64,000 nt of DNA from Flavobacterium sp. (lineage in GTDB: Bacteria; Bacteroidota; Bacteroidia; Flavobacteriales; Flavobacteriaceae), in the NCBI RefSeq assembly GCF_029945805.1, contig NZ_JAQSDH010000044.1, forward strand, positions 1 to 64,000. The letters run 5' to 3'. The notes under the pieces are model-generated. The model worked only from the letters and a program-made list of their open reading frames with translations. It ran no database searches and was not told the DNA's origin. Shown piece after piece: positions 18,106 to 27,900 of this stretch. Numbering within the stretch: the first letter of the stretch is position 1; each line of letters opens with the position of its first letter. The position numbers and the translations under genes were made by a program.

Positions 18106-20490
18106 ATGCCTAAAACTACCCTTCTTAAATTAAGTAATAGATACTTATGCCTTGGCGCACTGTTTCTTTTGCTATCTACTACAGCTTCTGCACAATTTCT
18201 TTTAAAACAAGAAAAACAATCCGAAAATATTTCCATACATAGCAAAGCTGAATTTGTTGATGTTGGAAAAATTGATGTGAGTTTTGAACAAATCAGAAAC
18301 ATCAAAGCCTTTCATTTTGTACCAATGAAAAGTGAAAATAGGGATTTTGGGTTTACTACTCATAATTATTGGATGCGATTTGAACTGAAGAATATTTCTA
18401 ATGAAGAGATCATTTATTTTTTTGAAACGGCTCGACCGATTACCGATTTGGCGGAATTTTATATCATAAAATCGAATGGCAAAGTTATAAAATACGTCAG
18501 TGGCGATGCAATTCCGTATTCACAACGCAGCTTTGATCACCGGAAAACCATTTTCAAAATTTCGCTCTTGCCTGGCGAACAACAACAATACTATTTACAC
18601 ATAAAAAGCGATGGCGAACAACTTTCTATGCCAATGGCCTTGCACAGTTTGCAAAATTTGTTAGAAATAACCTCATTCGAGCAATTTATTTTCGGTTTCT
18701 TTTATGGAATACTTATTATTGCCGCTATTCTGTATTTGTTCTTTTTCTTTGCGATGCGGGACAAAACCTTTTTTTACTACAGTATGTATGTCATTTTTAT
18801 CGGTTTATTACAATTTTCAATTGATGGGTATTTTTATCAGTTTTTCACGCCACAATCAGGTTGGCTTTCGTTACATTCGGTATTAGTATTTGCGTGTTTG
18901 GCCAATTTTTTCTTAGGTCGTTATGCTCAAGTCTTTTTGAAAATAAAGCAGCACAACTCCATTTTAAACAAAGCATTTTATGTGTTGTACGCGCTTGACT
19001 TCCTCCTATTTGCATCGCTATTTGTTATAGAAAATCATTATTTTGCATATCCAGCAGCGAATGCCTTGGGCTTAATTCTCCTATTGTTAATCATTTCTTC
19101 CCAATTCATCATCTTCCTAAAAACAAAAAAGATAGATCGCTTCTTTGCTACAGGTATTCTCTTTCTGATTTCAGGTTTTGTGATTTTTATTCTGAAGAAT
19201 TTTAGTGTTTTACCACTTACCTTCTGGACCGAAAATGCCTCTAAACTGGGAACCGGAATGGAAGTCATTTTCCTTTCGCTTTCAATGGCGAACTTGATTA
19301 AGAATTTAAAAGACGAACGAGAAGAATTGCAAACCATCGCCCTGCAAAAATCGGAAGAAATGAACGAATTGAAATCGTACTTTTTATCCAATATAAGTCA
19401 CGAGTTACGCACGCCTTTGAACGCAATCCTCAATACAGCCAATTCCATCGCTTCTGAATCTGATGATGTTGAAGTGCAAAACGGCAGCCGAATTATTAAA
19501 CATTCCACCTATAGTTTATTGAGTTCGGTTAATGACATTCTGGATTTCTCCAAAATTGAACGCGATGAAATCAAACTCGAAAATACCGAATTTGACCTCG
19601 TAAAAACAGTAGAACATATCGCCAACAACTTTATGCGCGAAGCCACCGATAAAAACCTTGAATTCAGCTTTATCAAAGGAAACGATTTGCCACAAATGGT
19701 CAAAGGCGATGTCGTAAGACTAAGCCAAATTCTACACAATATTTTAAGCAACGCACTCAAATTTACCAACGAAGGCTTCGTAAAATTCAGAATTGATGGT
19801 AAAAAAGAAAAAGACGGTAAAATCAACATCACATTTATGGTCAGCGATACGGGTGTCGGGATTTCTAAAGAAAAAATCAGCAGTATTTTCGATTCGTTTT
19901 CACAAGAAGGAATCAACAACAAGCGTAAATTTGGCGGACTGGGACTCGGACTTTACATTGTAAAGCATTTAATAAACCTTCAAAACGGAACCATTAAAGT
20001 TGGTAGCACTCCAGGTTTAGGCACGGTTTGCACTATAAATTTAGTATACGAAAATATACAAGTCAAACCACAAATTGAAGCCCACGTTTTACCCAACGAT
20101 TACAACCTAAACGGCAAAACCATTTTAGTGGTAGAAGACAATGCTATGAACCAAATGGTCATTAAAATGATTACCAAAAAATGGCAAAACACTACCGTTG
20201 ACTTCGCTAATAACGGTCAAGAAGGTCTAGAAAAACTTGCCGAAAAGCAGTACGATATCATTTTAATGGATTTACAAATGCCTATTATGGACGGGTACGA
20301 AGCCACCATTGCCATCCGTAACGGGGAAGCTGGCGAACACTACAGAAACATCCCAATCATAGCCGTCACAGCCGATGTTATGGAAACTACCAAAGTGCGT
20401 GTGACAGAAATCGGAATGAACAAATACCTCTCCAAACCCGTAGACAAAGAAGTGCTTTTTGAATACATCAAGTCGTTGATAAATGCTTAA
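18106..20490 (+). CDS. 7TMR-DISM hybrid sensor histidine kinase/response regulator
   Basis: Membrane sensor kinase of 794 residues. Order: signal peptide (to about 29, TTASAQ); periplasmic 7TMR-DISMED2 domain (about 40-185), a likely carbohydrate-type ligand binder; seven transmembrane helices (7TMR-DISM_7TM, about 195-400); a coiled linker; HisKA with H432 in ISHELRTPLNAI; HATPase with DTGVGIS and GGLGLGLYIV; and a C-terminal receiver with acceptor D722 (LMDLQMPIMDGYEA) and K777 (LSKPVD). There is no DNA-binding output, so phosphate must pass to another protein, not obvious nearby. It looks monocistronic. Confidence 0.95.
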   Translation: MPKTTLLKLSNRYLCLGALFLLLSTTASAQFLLKQEKQSENISIHSKAEFVDVGKIDVSFEQIRNIKAFHFVPMKSENRDFGFTTHNYWMRFELKNISNEEIIYFFETARPITDLAEFYIIKSNGKVIKYVSGDAIPYSQRSFDHRKTIFKISLLPGEQQQYYLHIKSDGEQLSMPMALHSLQNLLEITSFEQFIFGFFYGILIIAAILYLFFFFAMRDKTFFYYSMYVIFIGLLQFSIDGYFYQFFTPQSGWLSLHSVLVFACLANFFLGRYAQVFLKIKQHNSILNKAFYVLYALDFLLFASLFVIENHYFAYPAANALGLILLLLIISSQFIIFLKTKKIDRFFATGILFLISGFVIFILKNFSVLPLTFWTENASKLGTGMEVIFLSLSMANLIKNLKDEREELQTIALQKSEEMNELKSYFLSNISHELRTPLNAILNTANSIASESDDVEVQNGSRIIKHSTYSLLSSVNDILDFSKIERDEIKLENTEFDLVKTVEHIANNFMREATDKNLEFSFIKGNDLPQMVKGDVVRLSQILHNILSNALKFTNEGFVKFRIDGKKEKDGKINITFMVSDTGVGISKEKISSIFDSFSQEGINNKRKFGGLGLGLYIVKHLINLQNGTIKVGSTPGLGTVCTINLVYENIQVKPQIEAHVLPNDYNLNGKTILVVEDNAMNQMVIKMITKKWQNTTVDFANNGQEGLEKLAEKQYDIILMDLQMPIMDGYEATIAIRNGEAGEHYRNIPIIAVTADVMETTKVRVTEIGMNKYLSKPVDKEVLFEYIKSLINA

Positions 20491-20549
20491 TATTTAGCAA
20501 ATAGATATTTTTTGAAGGAGCAGAAATTCTCCCTTTCTAAGCACCTATG

Positions 20550-20638
20550 CTCCCGCTATCCGCTCTATCTTTTTTGTTTTGTCATACTGAGCATGTCGAA
20601 GTACAAAACAAAAAAGGATGCCGCTGCTATCGGGGCTA
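20550..20638 (+). repeat. Dispersed palindromic element, copy 2
   Basis: It runs from CTCCCGCTATCC to ATCGGGGCTA, 89 bp. Its arms match copies 1 and 3, but the centre is shorter and consists of GTCATACTGAGCATGTCGAAGTAC, close to the solo repeat at 9820. Confidence 0.8.
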
Positions 20639-20678
20639 TCTAGACCATTTTCTTATCTTATACAACTATAAAAAGATG

Positions 20679-20777
20679 CTTACCACGTTCCGAACACCAT
20701 TTACCACGTATGCATCGCCAATTACCTCGTTGTTAAACAGACTGACCACGTCCGGAACCACCATTACCACGTTATGC
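20679..20777 (+). repeat. Imperfect tandem repeat with ACCACGT motif
   Basis: CTTACCACGTTCCGAACACC at 20679 recurs as CTGACCACGTCCGGAACCACC at 20742, each continuing into ATTACCACGT(T)ATGC, a period of about 63 bp. An inverted copy of the core (TAACGTGGTTA) lies at 20798-20808. Confidence 0.55.
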
Positions 20778-20883
20778 GACCCCGTTTACCCACTTCCTAA
20801 CGTGGTTAAGCACGGTTAAAAGCAATTATTTAGGATTTAGAATTTTCTATTTGTAATGATTAGGAGTAAACTAAATTTATAAT

Positions 20884-20891
20884 TACTTTTG
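20884..20891 (+). promoter_or_regulatory. Candidate -7 box of oxoamine synthase gene
   Basis: TACTTTTG, a perfect TAnnTTTG, ends 22 bp before the ATG at 20914. Confidence 0.5.
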
Positions 20892-20913
20892 CACCGTTAA
20901 ATACAACGTGATT

Positions 20914-22176
20914 ATGGTAAAAGATTTATTCGAAAGAATACAAAACAATAAAGGTCCATTAGGAAAATGGGCTTCTCAGGCTGAAGGATATTTTGTTTTC
21001 CCAAAACTAGAAGGCGAATTAGGTCCAAGAATGCAATTTAAAGGAAAAGATATTTTAAACTGGAGTTTGAATGACTATTTAGGTCTTGCCAATCATCCAG
21101 AAGTACGTCAAGCAGATACCGATGCGGCTATTAAATATGGTGCAGCCTATCCAATGGGTGCCCGAATGATGTCTGGTCACACGGATGCTCACGAACAATT
21201 AGAGAATGAATTAGCCGCTTTTGTAAACAAAGAATCAGCTTACTTATTAAACTTTGGTTACCAAGGAATAATGTCGTGCATTGATGCATTGGTTAGTAAA
21301 AATGATATCATTGTTTACGATGTCGATGCGCACGCGTGTATCATTGATGGCGTGCGTCTTCACATGGGAAAACGTTTTACCTACAAGCACAATGATTTAG
21401 AAAGCATGGAGAAAAACCTTCAACGTGCCACTAAAATGGCTACTGAAACTGGTGGTGGAATTTTATTCATTACCGAAGGTGTTTTCGGAATGCGTGGTCA
21501 ACAAGGAAAACTAAAAGAAATTGTTGCGTTCAAAGAAAAATACAATTTCCGTTTATTGGTTGACGATGCGCACGGTTTTGGAACCTTAGGAAAAACAGGT
21601 GCCGGAGCTGGTGAAGAGCAAGGTTGTCAAGACGGAATTGATGTTTACTTTTCTACGTTTGCCAAATCTATGGCGAGCATCGGAGCATTCTTAGCCGCTG
21701 ATAAAGATATTATTGATTATTTAAAATATAATTTACGTTCGCAAATGTTTGCCAAAGCGTTACCAATGATTCAAACGGTTGGCGCTTTAAAAAGACTGCA
21801 ATTGTTGAGAGACAATCCAAGTTTAAAAGACAAACTTTGGGAAAACGTAAATGCTCTTCAAAGTGGTTTACGAACTAGAGGTTTCAATATTGGAGATACG
21901 AATACCTGCGTAACGCCAGTGTATCTTGAAGGAAGTGTACCAGAAGCCATGGTAATGGTAAACGATTTACGTGAAAATTATGGTATTTTCTTGTCGATAG
22001 TGATTTATCCCGTTATTCCAAGAGGAATTATCTTATTGCGTATGATTCCAACATCTTCACACACTTTGTCTGATATTGATGAAACATTAACTGCCTTCGA
22101 GATTATCCGTGAGAAATTAGTAAACGGAACGTACAAAAAGATAGCTGACGCCACTAAAGTAGATTTAGACGCATAA
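20914..22176 (+). CDS. PLP-dependent alpha-oxoamine synthase (SPT or cysteate acyltransferase-like)
   Basis: Fold-type I PLP enzyme of 420 residues that condenses an amino acid with an acyl thioester. Key parts: LNWSLNDYLGLANHPEV, GARMMSGHTDAHEQLE, the PLP-stacking LNFGYQG, VDDAHGFGTLGKTGAG with the PLP aspartate, and the Schiff-base lysine in YFSTFAKSMASIG. The family includes KBL, BioF, HemA and serine palmitoyltransferase. No bio or thr genes are nearby. In Bacteroidota relatives of this type make the long-chain base of sphingolipids (serine) or of sulfonolipids (cysteate, capnine), so a lipid role is most likely; the amino acid cannot be told by eye. The ATG at 20914 is preferred over GTG at 20908. 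Confidence 0.85.
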   Translation: MVKDLFERIQNNKGPLGKWASQAEGYFVFPKLEGELGPRMQFKGKDILNWSLNDYLGLANHPEVRQADTDAAIKYGAAYPMGARMMSGHTDAHEQLENELAAFVNKESAYLLNFGYQGIMSCIDALVSKNDIIVYDVDAHACIIDGVRLHMGKRFTYKHNDLESMEKNLQRATKMATETGGGILFITEGVFGMRGQQGKLKEIVAFKEKYNFRLLVDDAHGFGTLGKTGAGAGEEQGCQDGIDVYFSTFAKSMASIGAFLAADKDIIDYLKYNLRSQMFAKALPMIQTVGALKRLQLLRDNPSLKDKLWENVNALQSGLRTRGFNIGDTNTCVTPVYLEGSVPEAMVMVNDLRENYGIFLSIVIYPVIPRGIILLRMIPTSSHTLSDIDETLTAFEIIREKLVNGTYKKIADATKVDLDA

Positions 22177-22196
22177 CAGATTTTAGTTATAGCAAT

Positions 22197-22232
22197 AAAA
22201 AAAGCCATTCTATTTTTAGAATGGCTTTTTTA
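22197..22232. terminator. Bidirectional terminator
   Basis: AAAAAAGCCATTCTA pairs perfectly with TAGAATGGCTTTTTT around a four-base T loop. It ends the oxoamine synthase gene and, in reverse, the lipoprotein gene that stops at 22247. Confidence 0.88.
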
Positions 22233-22246
22233 TTTACAACATAATC

Positions 22247-22759
22247 TTATTTATTCAAAACAGTAACTTTAGAATCATCAATATTTAATACTTTGATTAC
22301 ATCATTATAATCAGAGTAATCTAGTTTTTTTGCTGCTGCTTTATTTGAGAAGTACGCTGGTACAATTACAATTCTGAAGGTTTGGTTTGTTAAATAACTT
22401 GGTGTTAATGTTAAGTCATAGTTTCCACCAGCATAAATAGTAAAATCTTCTTTACTAAAATCAAAATCATAATCCAATTCTCCTTGTGGCAAAAACAAAG
22501 TTCTTGGAATTTGCTGCCAAATTGGAGTACTAGAGTCTATAGTTCCTGACAATCTGTAAATTAATATGACATCTGAAGCAAAAATCTGGGGATTGAAAGT
22601 TTGGTAAATAGTATAGCCATTGTTAGGATCAAATCCAAAATTTATATTTCTTAATTCAAATACTTCACTAATCGTGTCTGTATCCACATCGTCATTGTTG
22701 CTGCAGCTTCCCAATGTTAATATCGTTGAGAAAGCTAAAAGTAAAATTATTTTTTTCAT
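22247..22759 (-). CDS. Uncharacterised lipoprotein
   Basis: Envelope lipoprotein of 170 residues with a lipobox (LTLGSC, cysteine near 19) followed by the acidic SNNDDVDTD tether typical of flavobacterial lipoproteins. The body is rich in aromatic and beta-forming residues (FGFDPNNGYTIYQTF, DVILIYRLSG) and suggests one beta-sandwich domain. I recognise a widespread flavobacterial hypothetical protein but no function. It is monocistronic, with TAGCTTTG as its likely -7 box. Confidence 0.85.
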   Translation of the reverse strand: MKKIILLLAFSTILTLGSCSNNDDVDTDTISEVFELRNINFGFDPNNGYTIYQTFNPQIFASDVILIYRLSGTIDSSTPIWQQIPRTLFLPQGELDYDFDFSKEDFTIYAGGNYDLTLTPSYLTNQTFRIVIVPAYFSNKAAAKKLDYSDYNDVIKVLNIDDSKVTVLNK

Positions 22760-22788
22760 CGCTAAATTTTTTTTTTTTGTTTATACTA

Positions 22789-22796
22789 CAAAGCTA
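22789..22796 (-). promoter_or_regulatory. Candidate -7 box of lipoprotein gene
   Basis: On the minus strand TAGCTTTG fits TAnnTTTG and ends 29 bp before the start codon at 22759. Confidence 0.45.
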
Positions 22797-22839
22797 CACT
22801 CATTAACTATGCCAAAACCTATGGTTTAACAAAAAATTG

Positions 22840-22847
22840 TACTTTTG
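22840..22847 (+). promoter_or_regulatory. Candidate -7 box of 48-residue protein gene
   Basis: TACTTTTG ends four bases before the ATG at 22852, so transcription would begin at or beside the start codon. Confidence 0.4.
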
Positions 22848-22851
22848 ACCT

Positions 22852-22998
22852 ATGGGAAGAAATAATGCTAAAAATATCAAGACACATAATGACAAGCTTC
22901 ACAAGTCGCAAGATAAGGAAAAAGCTAAGAAAGTGGCGCGTGCGGAACAGCTAAAAGCCATCGTAAAAAAATTTAATGACGACAAATTGGATAAATAG
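22852..22998 (+). CDS. Small basic protein, 48 residues
   Basis: The frame reads MGRNNAKNIKTHNDKLHKSQ..., ending KAIVKKFNDDKLDK and a TAG stop. It is strongly basic (about one third Lys/Arg/His), predicted helical, with no hydrophobic segment, so it is probably a cytoplasmic nucleic-acid-associated or ribosome-associated protein (inference). A perfect TAnnTTTG box just upstream and the tight fit between two genes support it as real. No family name is offered. Confidence 0.65.
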   Translation: MGRNNAKNIKTHNDKLHKSQDKEKAKKVARAEQLKAIVKKFNDDKLDK

Positions 22999-23040
22999 TA
23001 TTTAATTTTTGCTTGACAGCTATTCACAAACCTAAATTTA

Positions 23041-23048
23041 TATCTTTG
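23041..23048 (+). promoter_or_regulatory. Candidate -7 box of MuiA-like gene
   Basis: TATCTTTG matches TAnnTTTG and ends 32 bp before the ATG at 23081. It supports that start over the in-frame codon at 23051. Confidence 0.45.
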
Positions 23049-23080
23049 GTTTGTTCTTTATAATTTCAACGAGTTCATTT

Positions 23081-24940
23081 ATGAAAAAAACAATCTTATT
23101 ATTTCTTTGTTCATTTAGTGTTTTTGCGACTGATATTAAAACTAAAGCAACTCCAAAAGAAGTAACTGTTTATACCAATGGAGCGCAAATAACTTCAGAT
23201 GTATATGTAACGGTGCCAAAAGGTACAAGTATTGTAAGAATTACTGAAGTATCTCAGTTTATAAATCAAAACACAATACAACTCAGCGGACTGAAAGATG
23301 TTTCAATACTTTCTATTGGCTTTGAAGTTATTGCTTATCCTAAAAAAGCCGTTTCGGATAAAATAATGATTTTGCAAAATGAAATAAGTACCCAGCAAAG
23401 AGAAATGGCAATTTTGCAAAGTCAGATAAAAGGTCTTGAAGAAGAAGAATCAATTCTTTCAAGTAATAAAAATTTGAGCAGTAGTCAACAAGCCGTTACA
23501 TTAGAAAAAATACTACTACACTCTAAACATTATCGAGAAAGAGTTCCTGTTATCAAAACAGAAATCTATGATATTAATAAAAAAATTTCCGTTATTAATT
23601 TCGACTTACAAGCAATGCAGCAGGAACTCCAAAAAATAAAAGGCAACTCCGAAGAGCAAAAAGGAGAAATAATTGTTAAGGTTGATAATAGCAATGAAGC
23701 TGTTACATTAAACTTAATTCTGAAATACAATGTTTCTGGAGCGGGTTGGGTTCCGTCTTATGAAATTAAAGCCAAAAACTCGAAAGACGCATTGCAATTT
23801 GTTTACAAAGCTCAGGTATTTCAAAACACCGGAGAAAATTGGGATAATATCAGGTTGACTTTATCTACTGGAAATCCGAGCGTAAATAATGACAAACCTA
23901 AAGTAGAAAGCCATTATCTTAACTTTATAAATCCTTCATACGCAACTAATAAAGAAACCACTAAAAATTATCCTTACAACCCAATGGTAAAAGTAGTTTT
24001 GGGTGTGGTCACAGAAAATGGATTGCCATTACCAGGAGCCAATATTGTTGTAAAAGGAACCAACATTTCTACACAAACCGATTTCGATGGAAGATATACA
24101 ATCAAGGTAGAAAATGGAAAAGAGCTTTATTACTCATTTATAGGCATGGAAGATACTGTACTTTCTATTTACAGTAATACTATGAATGTAAATATGAAAG
24201 CTAGTAGTATGCAGCTTCAAGAAGTTGTTGTTATGGGTTATAGCAAAAAAAACAAAACTGTAGACGACAATAGCTATCAGGTAGAAGCTGAAGAAATCAT
24301 TACGACAGGTTCCGGTGATGAAAAAGAAGTAGTGCTAAATACCGTAGTTTTCAAAATCAAGAAAAATTACAGCATTCCATCTTTAGATACTCCATCTATG
24401 ATTGAGATTGACAATTTCACTATTCCGGCTGAGTTTGAATATTTTGCAGCACCGTTACTAAATGAGAATGTTTTCCTAACTGCCAAAGTAAAAGATTGGA
24501 ATAAATATGATTTACTTCCTGGTGATGCAAGCATTTATTCTGAAGGATCTTATGCAGGAACAACTTTCATAAATCCATACCAAACAGATGAAGAATTAGT
24601 TATTTCAATGGGAGTTGACAGTAATCTTATCGTAGAAAGAAAACAACTTAATAACCTTAAAGACAAATCTTTATTTGGGACATCACGTATTGTTACGCGT
24701 AATTATGAAATCACTTTACGCAACAATAAACCAATTGATGTAACTGTTAAAGTATATGATAGAATTCCGGTATCGCAAAACAAAGAGATAAAAGTTGAGA
24801 CACAAAATGTTGACAATGCGGAATACGATGAAAAAACAGGTATTCTCTTTTGGAATGTTCCAATTAGCTCAAAACAAGCTGTAAAAAAACAATTGGGGTA
24901 TGAAGTCAAATATCCAAAAACAAGAAAGGTAAACTTATAA
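23081..24940 (+). CDS. DUF4139/MuiA-like protein with inserted CarboxypepD_reg-like domain
   Basis: Exported protein of 619 residues. A signal peptide (to about 17, FSVFATD) precedes a DUF4140 N-terminal domain (about 25-95), a coiled coil (about 95-190) and a DUF4139 domain (from about 200: KYNVSGAGWVPSYEIKA). The DUF4139 domain is split by an insert at about 302-395 with a full CarboxypepD_reg-like unit: LGVVTENGLPLPGANIVVKG, TDFDGRYTI and the strand LQEVVVMGYSKK, which in SusC-type receptors leads into the plug. MuiA means mucoidy inhibitor A by homology; the biochemical role is unknown. It is monocistronic. Confidence 0.9.
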   Translation: MKKTILLFLCSFSVFATDIKTKATPKEVTVYTNGAQITSDVYVTVPKGTSIVRITEVSQFINQNTIQLSGLKDVSILSIGFEVIAYPKKAVSDKIMILQNEISTQQREMAILQSQIKGLEEEESILSSNKNLSSSQQAVTLEKILLHSKHYRERVPVIKTEIYDINKKISVINFDLQAMQQELQKIKGNSEEQKGEIIVKVDNSNEAVTLNLILKYNVSGAGWVPSYEIKAKNSKDALQFVYKAQVFQNTGENWDNIRLTLSTGNPSVNNDKPKVESHYLNFINPSYATNKETTKNYPYNPMVKVVLGVVTENGLPLPGANIVVKGTNISTQTDFDGRYTIKVENGKELYYSFIGMEDTVLSIYSNTMNVNMKASSMQLQEVVVMGYSKKNKTVDDNSYQVEAEEIITTGSGDEKEVVLNTVVFKIKKNYSIPSLDTPSMIEIDNFTIPAEFEYFAAPLLNENVFLTAKVKDWNKYDLLPGDASIYSEGSYAGTTFINPYQTDEELVISMGVDSNLIVERKQLNNLKDKSLFGTSRIVTRNYEITLRNNKPIDVTVKVYDRIPVSQNKEIKVETQNVDNAEYDEKTGILFWNVPISSKQAVKKQLGYEVKYPKTRKVNL

Positions 24941-24944
24941 TAAT

Positions 24945-24972
24945 AAAGCCTCTCATGATGAGAGGCTTTTTT
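24945..24972. terminator. Bidirectional terminator
   Basis: AAAGCCTCTC pairs with GAGAGGCTTT around a short loop, with a T run on the plus strand. It serves the convergent MuiA-like and icmF genes. Confidence 0.85.
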
Positions 24973-24987
24973 ATCTGTAAATTTTAA

Positions 24988-27900
24988 TTACATATTCCTT
25001 CTATACTGCCCGCCAACTTCAAATAATCCAGCAGTTATTTGACCCAATGAACAATATTTTGTAGCTTCCATTAATACGTCAAAGATATTTTCATTAGTAA
25101 TTGCTGCATTTTGTAAAGCCTCAATTTGTTCGTCTTCTTTATCGTGATAGCTTATATGCAAATTTTCAAGTGTTTTGATTTGCTCTTGTTTTTCTTCTTC
25201 GGTTGCTCGAATAACTTCTGCAGGAAGAACTGTTGGTGAACCTTTAGAACTTAAAAAAGTATTCACTCCGATTATTGGAAATTCTCCTGTATGTTTCAAC
25301 GTTTCGTAATACAAACTTTCTTCCTGAATTTTACTTCGTTGATACATTGTTTCCATTGCACCAAGCACTCCGCCACGTTCGGTAATTCTGTCAAATTCAA
25401 GCAAAACAGCATCTTCAACCAAGTCCGTTAATTCTTCAATAATGAATGAACCTTGTATCGGGTTTTCATTTTTGGCTAAACCTAACTCTTTATTAATAAT
25501 CAACTGGATTGCCATAGCACGACGAACTGATTCTTCGGTTGGAGTCGTAATCGCTTCATCATACGCATTGGTATGCAACGAATTACAATTGTCGTAAATT
25601 GCATATAAAGCTTGTAAAGTCGTGCGAATATCATTAAAATCAATTTCCTGAGCGTGTAAAGAACGACCAGAAGTTTGAATATGGTATTTCAACATTTGTG
25701 CTCTTTCGTTAGCTCCGTATTTGTTTTTCATGGCTTTTGCCCAGATTTTTCGAGCAACCCGCCCGATTACAGCATATTCTGCATCGACTCCGTTTGAGAA
25801 AAAGAACGATAAGTTGGGTCCAAAATCATTAATATCCATTCCGCGACTTAAGTAATATTCCACGTAAGTGAAACCATTAGACAACGTAAACGCCAATTGA
25901 GTAATTGGATTTGCTCCTGCTTCAGCGATATGATACCCAGAAATAGAAACCGAATAAAAGTTACGGATGTTCTTTTGTATAAAATATTCCTGAACGTCGC
26001 CCATTAATCTCAAGGCAAATTCGGTAGAGAATATACAAGTATTCTGTGCCTGATCTTCTTTCAAAATATCAGCTTGAACTGTACCACGTACTTGCGTTAA
26101 CGTTTTTACTTTAATTTCTTGGTAAACATCATTTGGTAAAACCTGATCACCAGTTACTCCCAGAAGCATTAACCCTAAACCATCATTTCCAGCAGGTAAT
26201 TCGCCGCTGTATTTTGGTCGTGATAATCCTTTTTCTTTGTAGATTTCGTTGATTCGTTCTTCAATTTGTACTTGAAGATTGTTTTCAACAATGTATTTTT
26301 CACAGTTTTGGTCGATAGCAGCATTCATAAAGAATCCAAGCAGCATTGGCGCCGGACCATTAATTGTCATTGAAACCGAAGTTAATGGATGACTTAAATC
26401 GAAACCTGAATATAATTTCTTAGCATCATCCAAACAACAAATAGAAACGCCAGCATTACCAATTTTTCCATAAATATCCGGACGCAAATCGGGATTATTT
26501 CCATATAAAGTTACGCTATCAAATGCGGTTGACAATCGTTTGGCTGGCAATCCAGCACTGACGTAATGGAAACGCTTATTCGTTCTCTCTGGTCCACCTT
26601 CACCTGCAAACATTCTCGATGGATCTTCACCTTCACGTTTAAACGGATATAATCCCGAAGCAAACGGAAATTCTCCTGGAACATTTTCTTGTAAATTCCA
26701 ACGTAAAATATCACCCCAAGCCTGATACTTTGGCAAGGCAATTTTAGGAATTTGGGAATGTGACAAGCTTTCCGTATGGGTTTGTATCTTGATTTCCTTA
26801 TCACGTACTTTAAAGCTATAAACTGGATTTTTATATTGGGTAACCTTGTCATTCCAAGTAATAATTACTTCCCAATTGAAGGGATCAAGATTCATTTTTA
26901 CGCGATCAAATTCCTTAATCAATAAGTTCAGGAAATCTTTATTATCAGTATTAAAATTCAATGAGTTAACATCGATTCCAGCTTTATCAAATTTTGGTGA
27001 TTTTTTGTTAACTGAATCTATTGTTTTATAAATACCGTATAATTTCTGAGCTACTTCAACTTGAGTTAAAACCGTAGCATCATATTTGCGATTGTTCTCT
27101 GCAATTTCAGATAGATAGCGTGTTCTATGTGGCGGAATAACGAAAATCTTCTCACTCATTTCGCGAGTGATTTCGAAAGTCGATTTTAGATCGGCACCTG
27201 TTTTTTCCACAATCTTATCCATTACTCTTTTGTAAAGAGAATTCATTCCCGGATCATTGAATTGAGAAGCTATTGTACCGATAACTGGCATGTCATCCGG
27301 ATTAGCATCCCATAAATTATGATTGCGTTGGTATTGTTTTTTCACATCGCGGATTGCATCAAGCGCACCACGTTTATCGAATTTATTTATGGCTACCAAA
27401 TCAGCAAAATCAAGCATGTCGATTTTTTCTAATTGTGTGGCGGCTCCAAATTCAGGCGTCATCACATACAATGAAACATCAGAATGATCCATAATTTCCG
27501 TATCCGACTGCCCAATTCCAGAAGTTTCCAGAATTATAATATCATACTTTGCTGCTTTTAAAACTTGAATCGCTTCGGCAACATATTTTGATAATGCTAA
27601 ATTGGATTGACGTGTAGCCAACGAACGCATGTAAACTCTAGGATTATTTATAGCATTCATACGAATTCTATCTCCCAATAAAGCGCCGCCCGTTTTACGT
27701 TTGGATGGATCGACTGAAATTAATCCGATAGTTTTCTCGGGAAAATCGATTAGAAATCTTCTAACCAATTCATCAACTAAAGATGATTTTCCAGCACCAC
27801 CGGTTCCCGTAATTCCTAAAACTGGAATTTTAGAAGTTTCATTGAGTGTATGAATTTTGTCAAAAACTGGTTTGGCGATTTCTGGGAAATTCTCAGCAGC

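Larger units (their letters stand above)
20491..20913. other. Intergenic region, 423 bp, repeat-rich
   Basis: No supported gene. The region holds copy 2 of the dispersed palindromic element (20550-20638), an imperfect 63-bp-period tandem repeat (20679-20777) and the promoter of the following gene. An open frame of about 90 codons spanning the repeats is low-complexity and lacks a plausible product. Confidence 0.6.

Noticed and set aside
20547..20819. Open frame of about 90 codons, Thr- and Leu-rich
   Set aside because: It spans copy 2 of the dispersed element and the tandem ACCACGT repeat; the peptide is repeat translation with no known domain.
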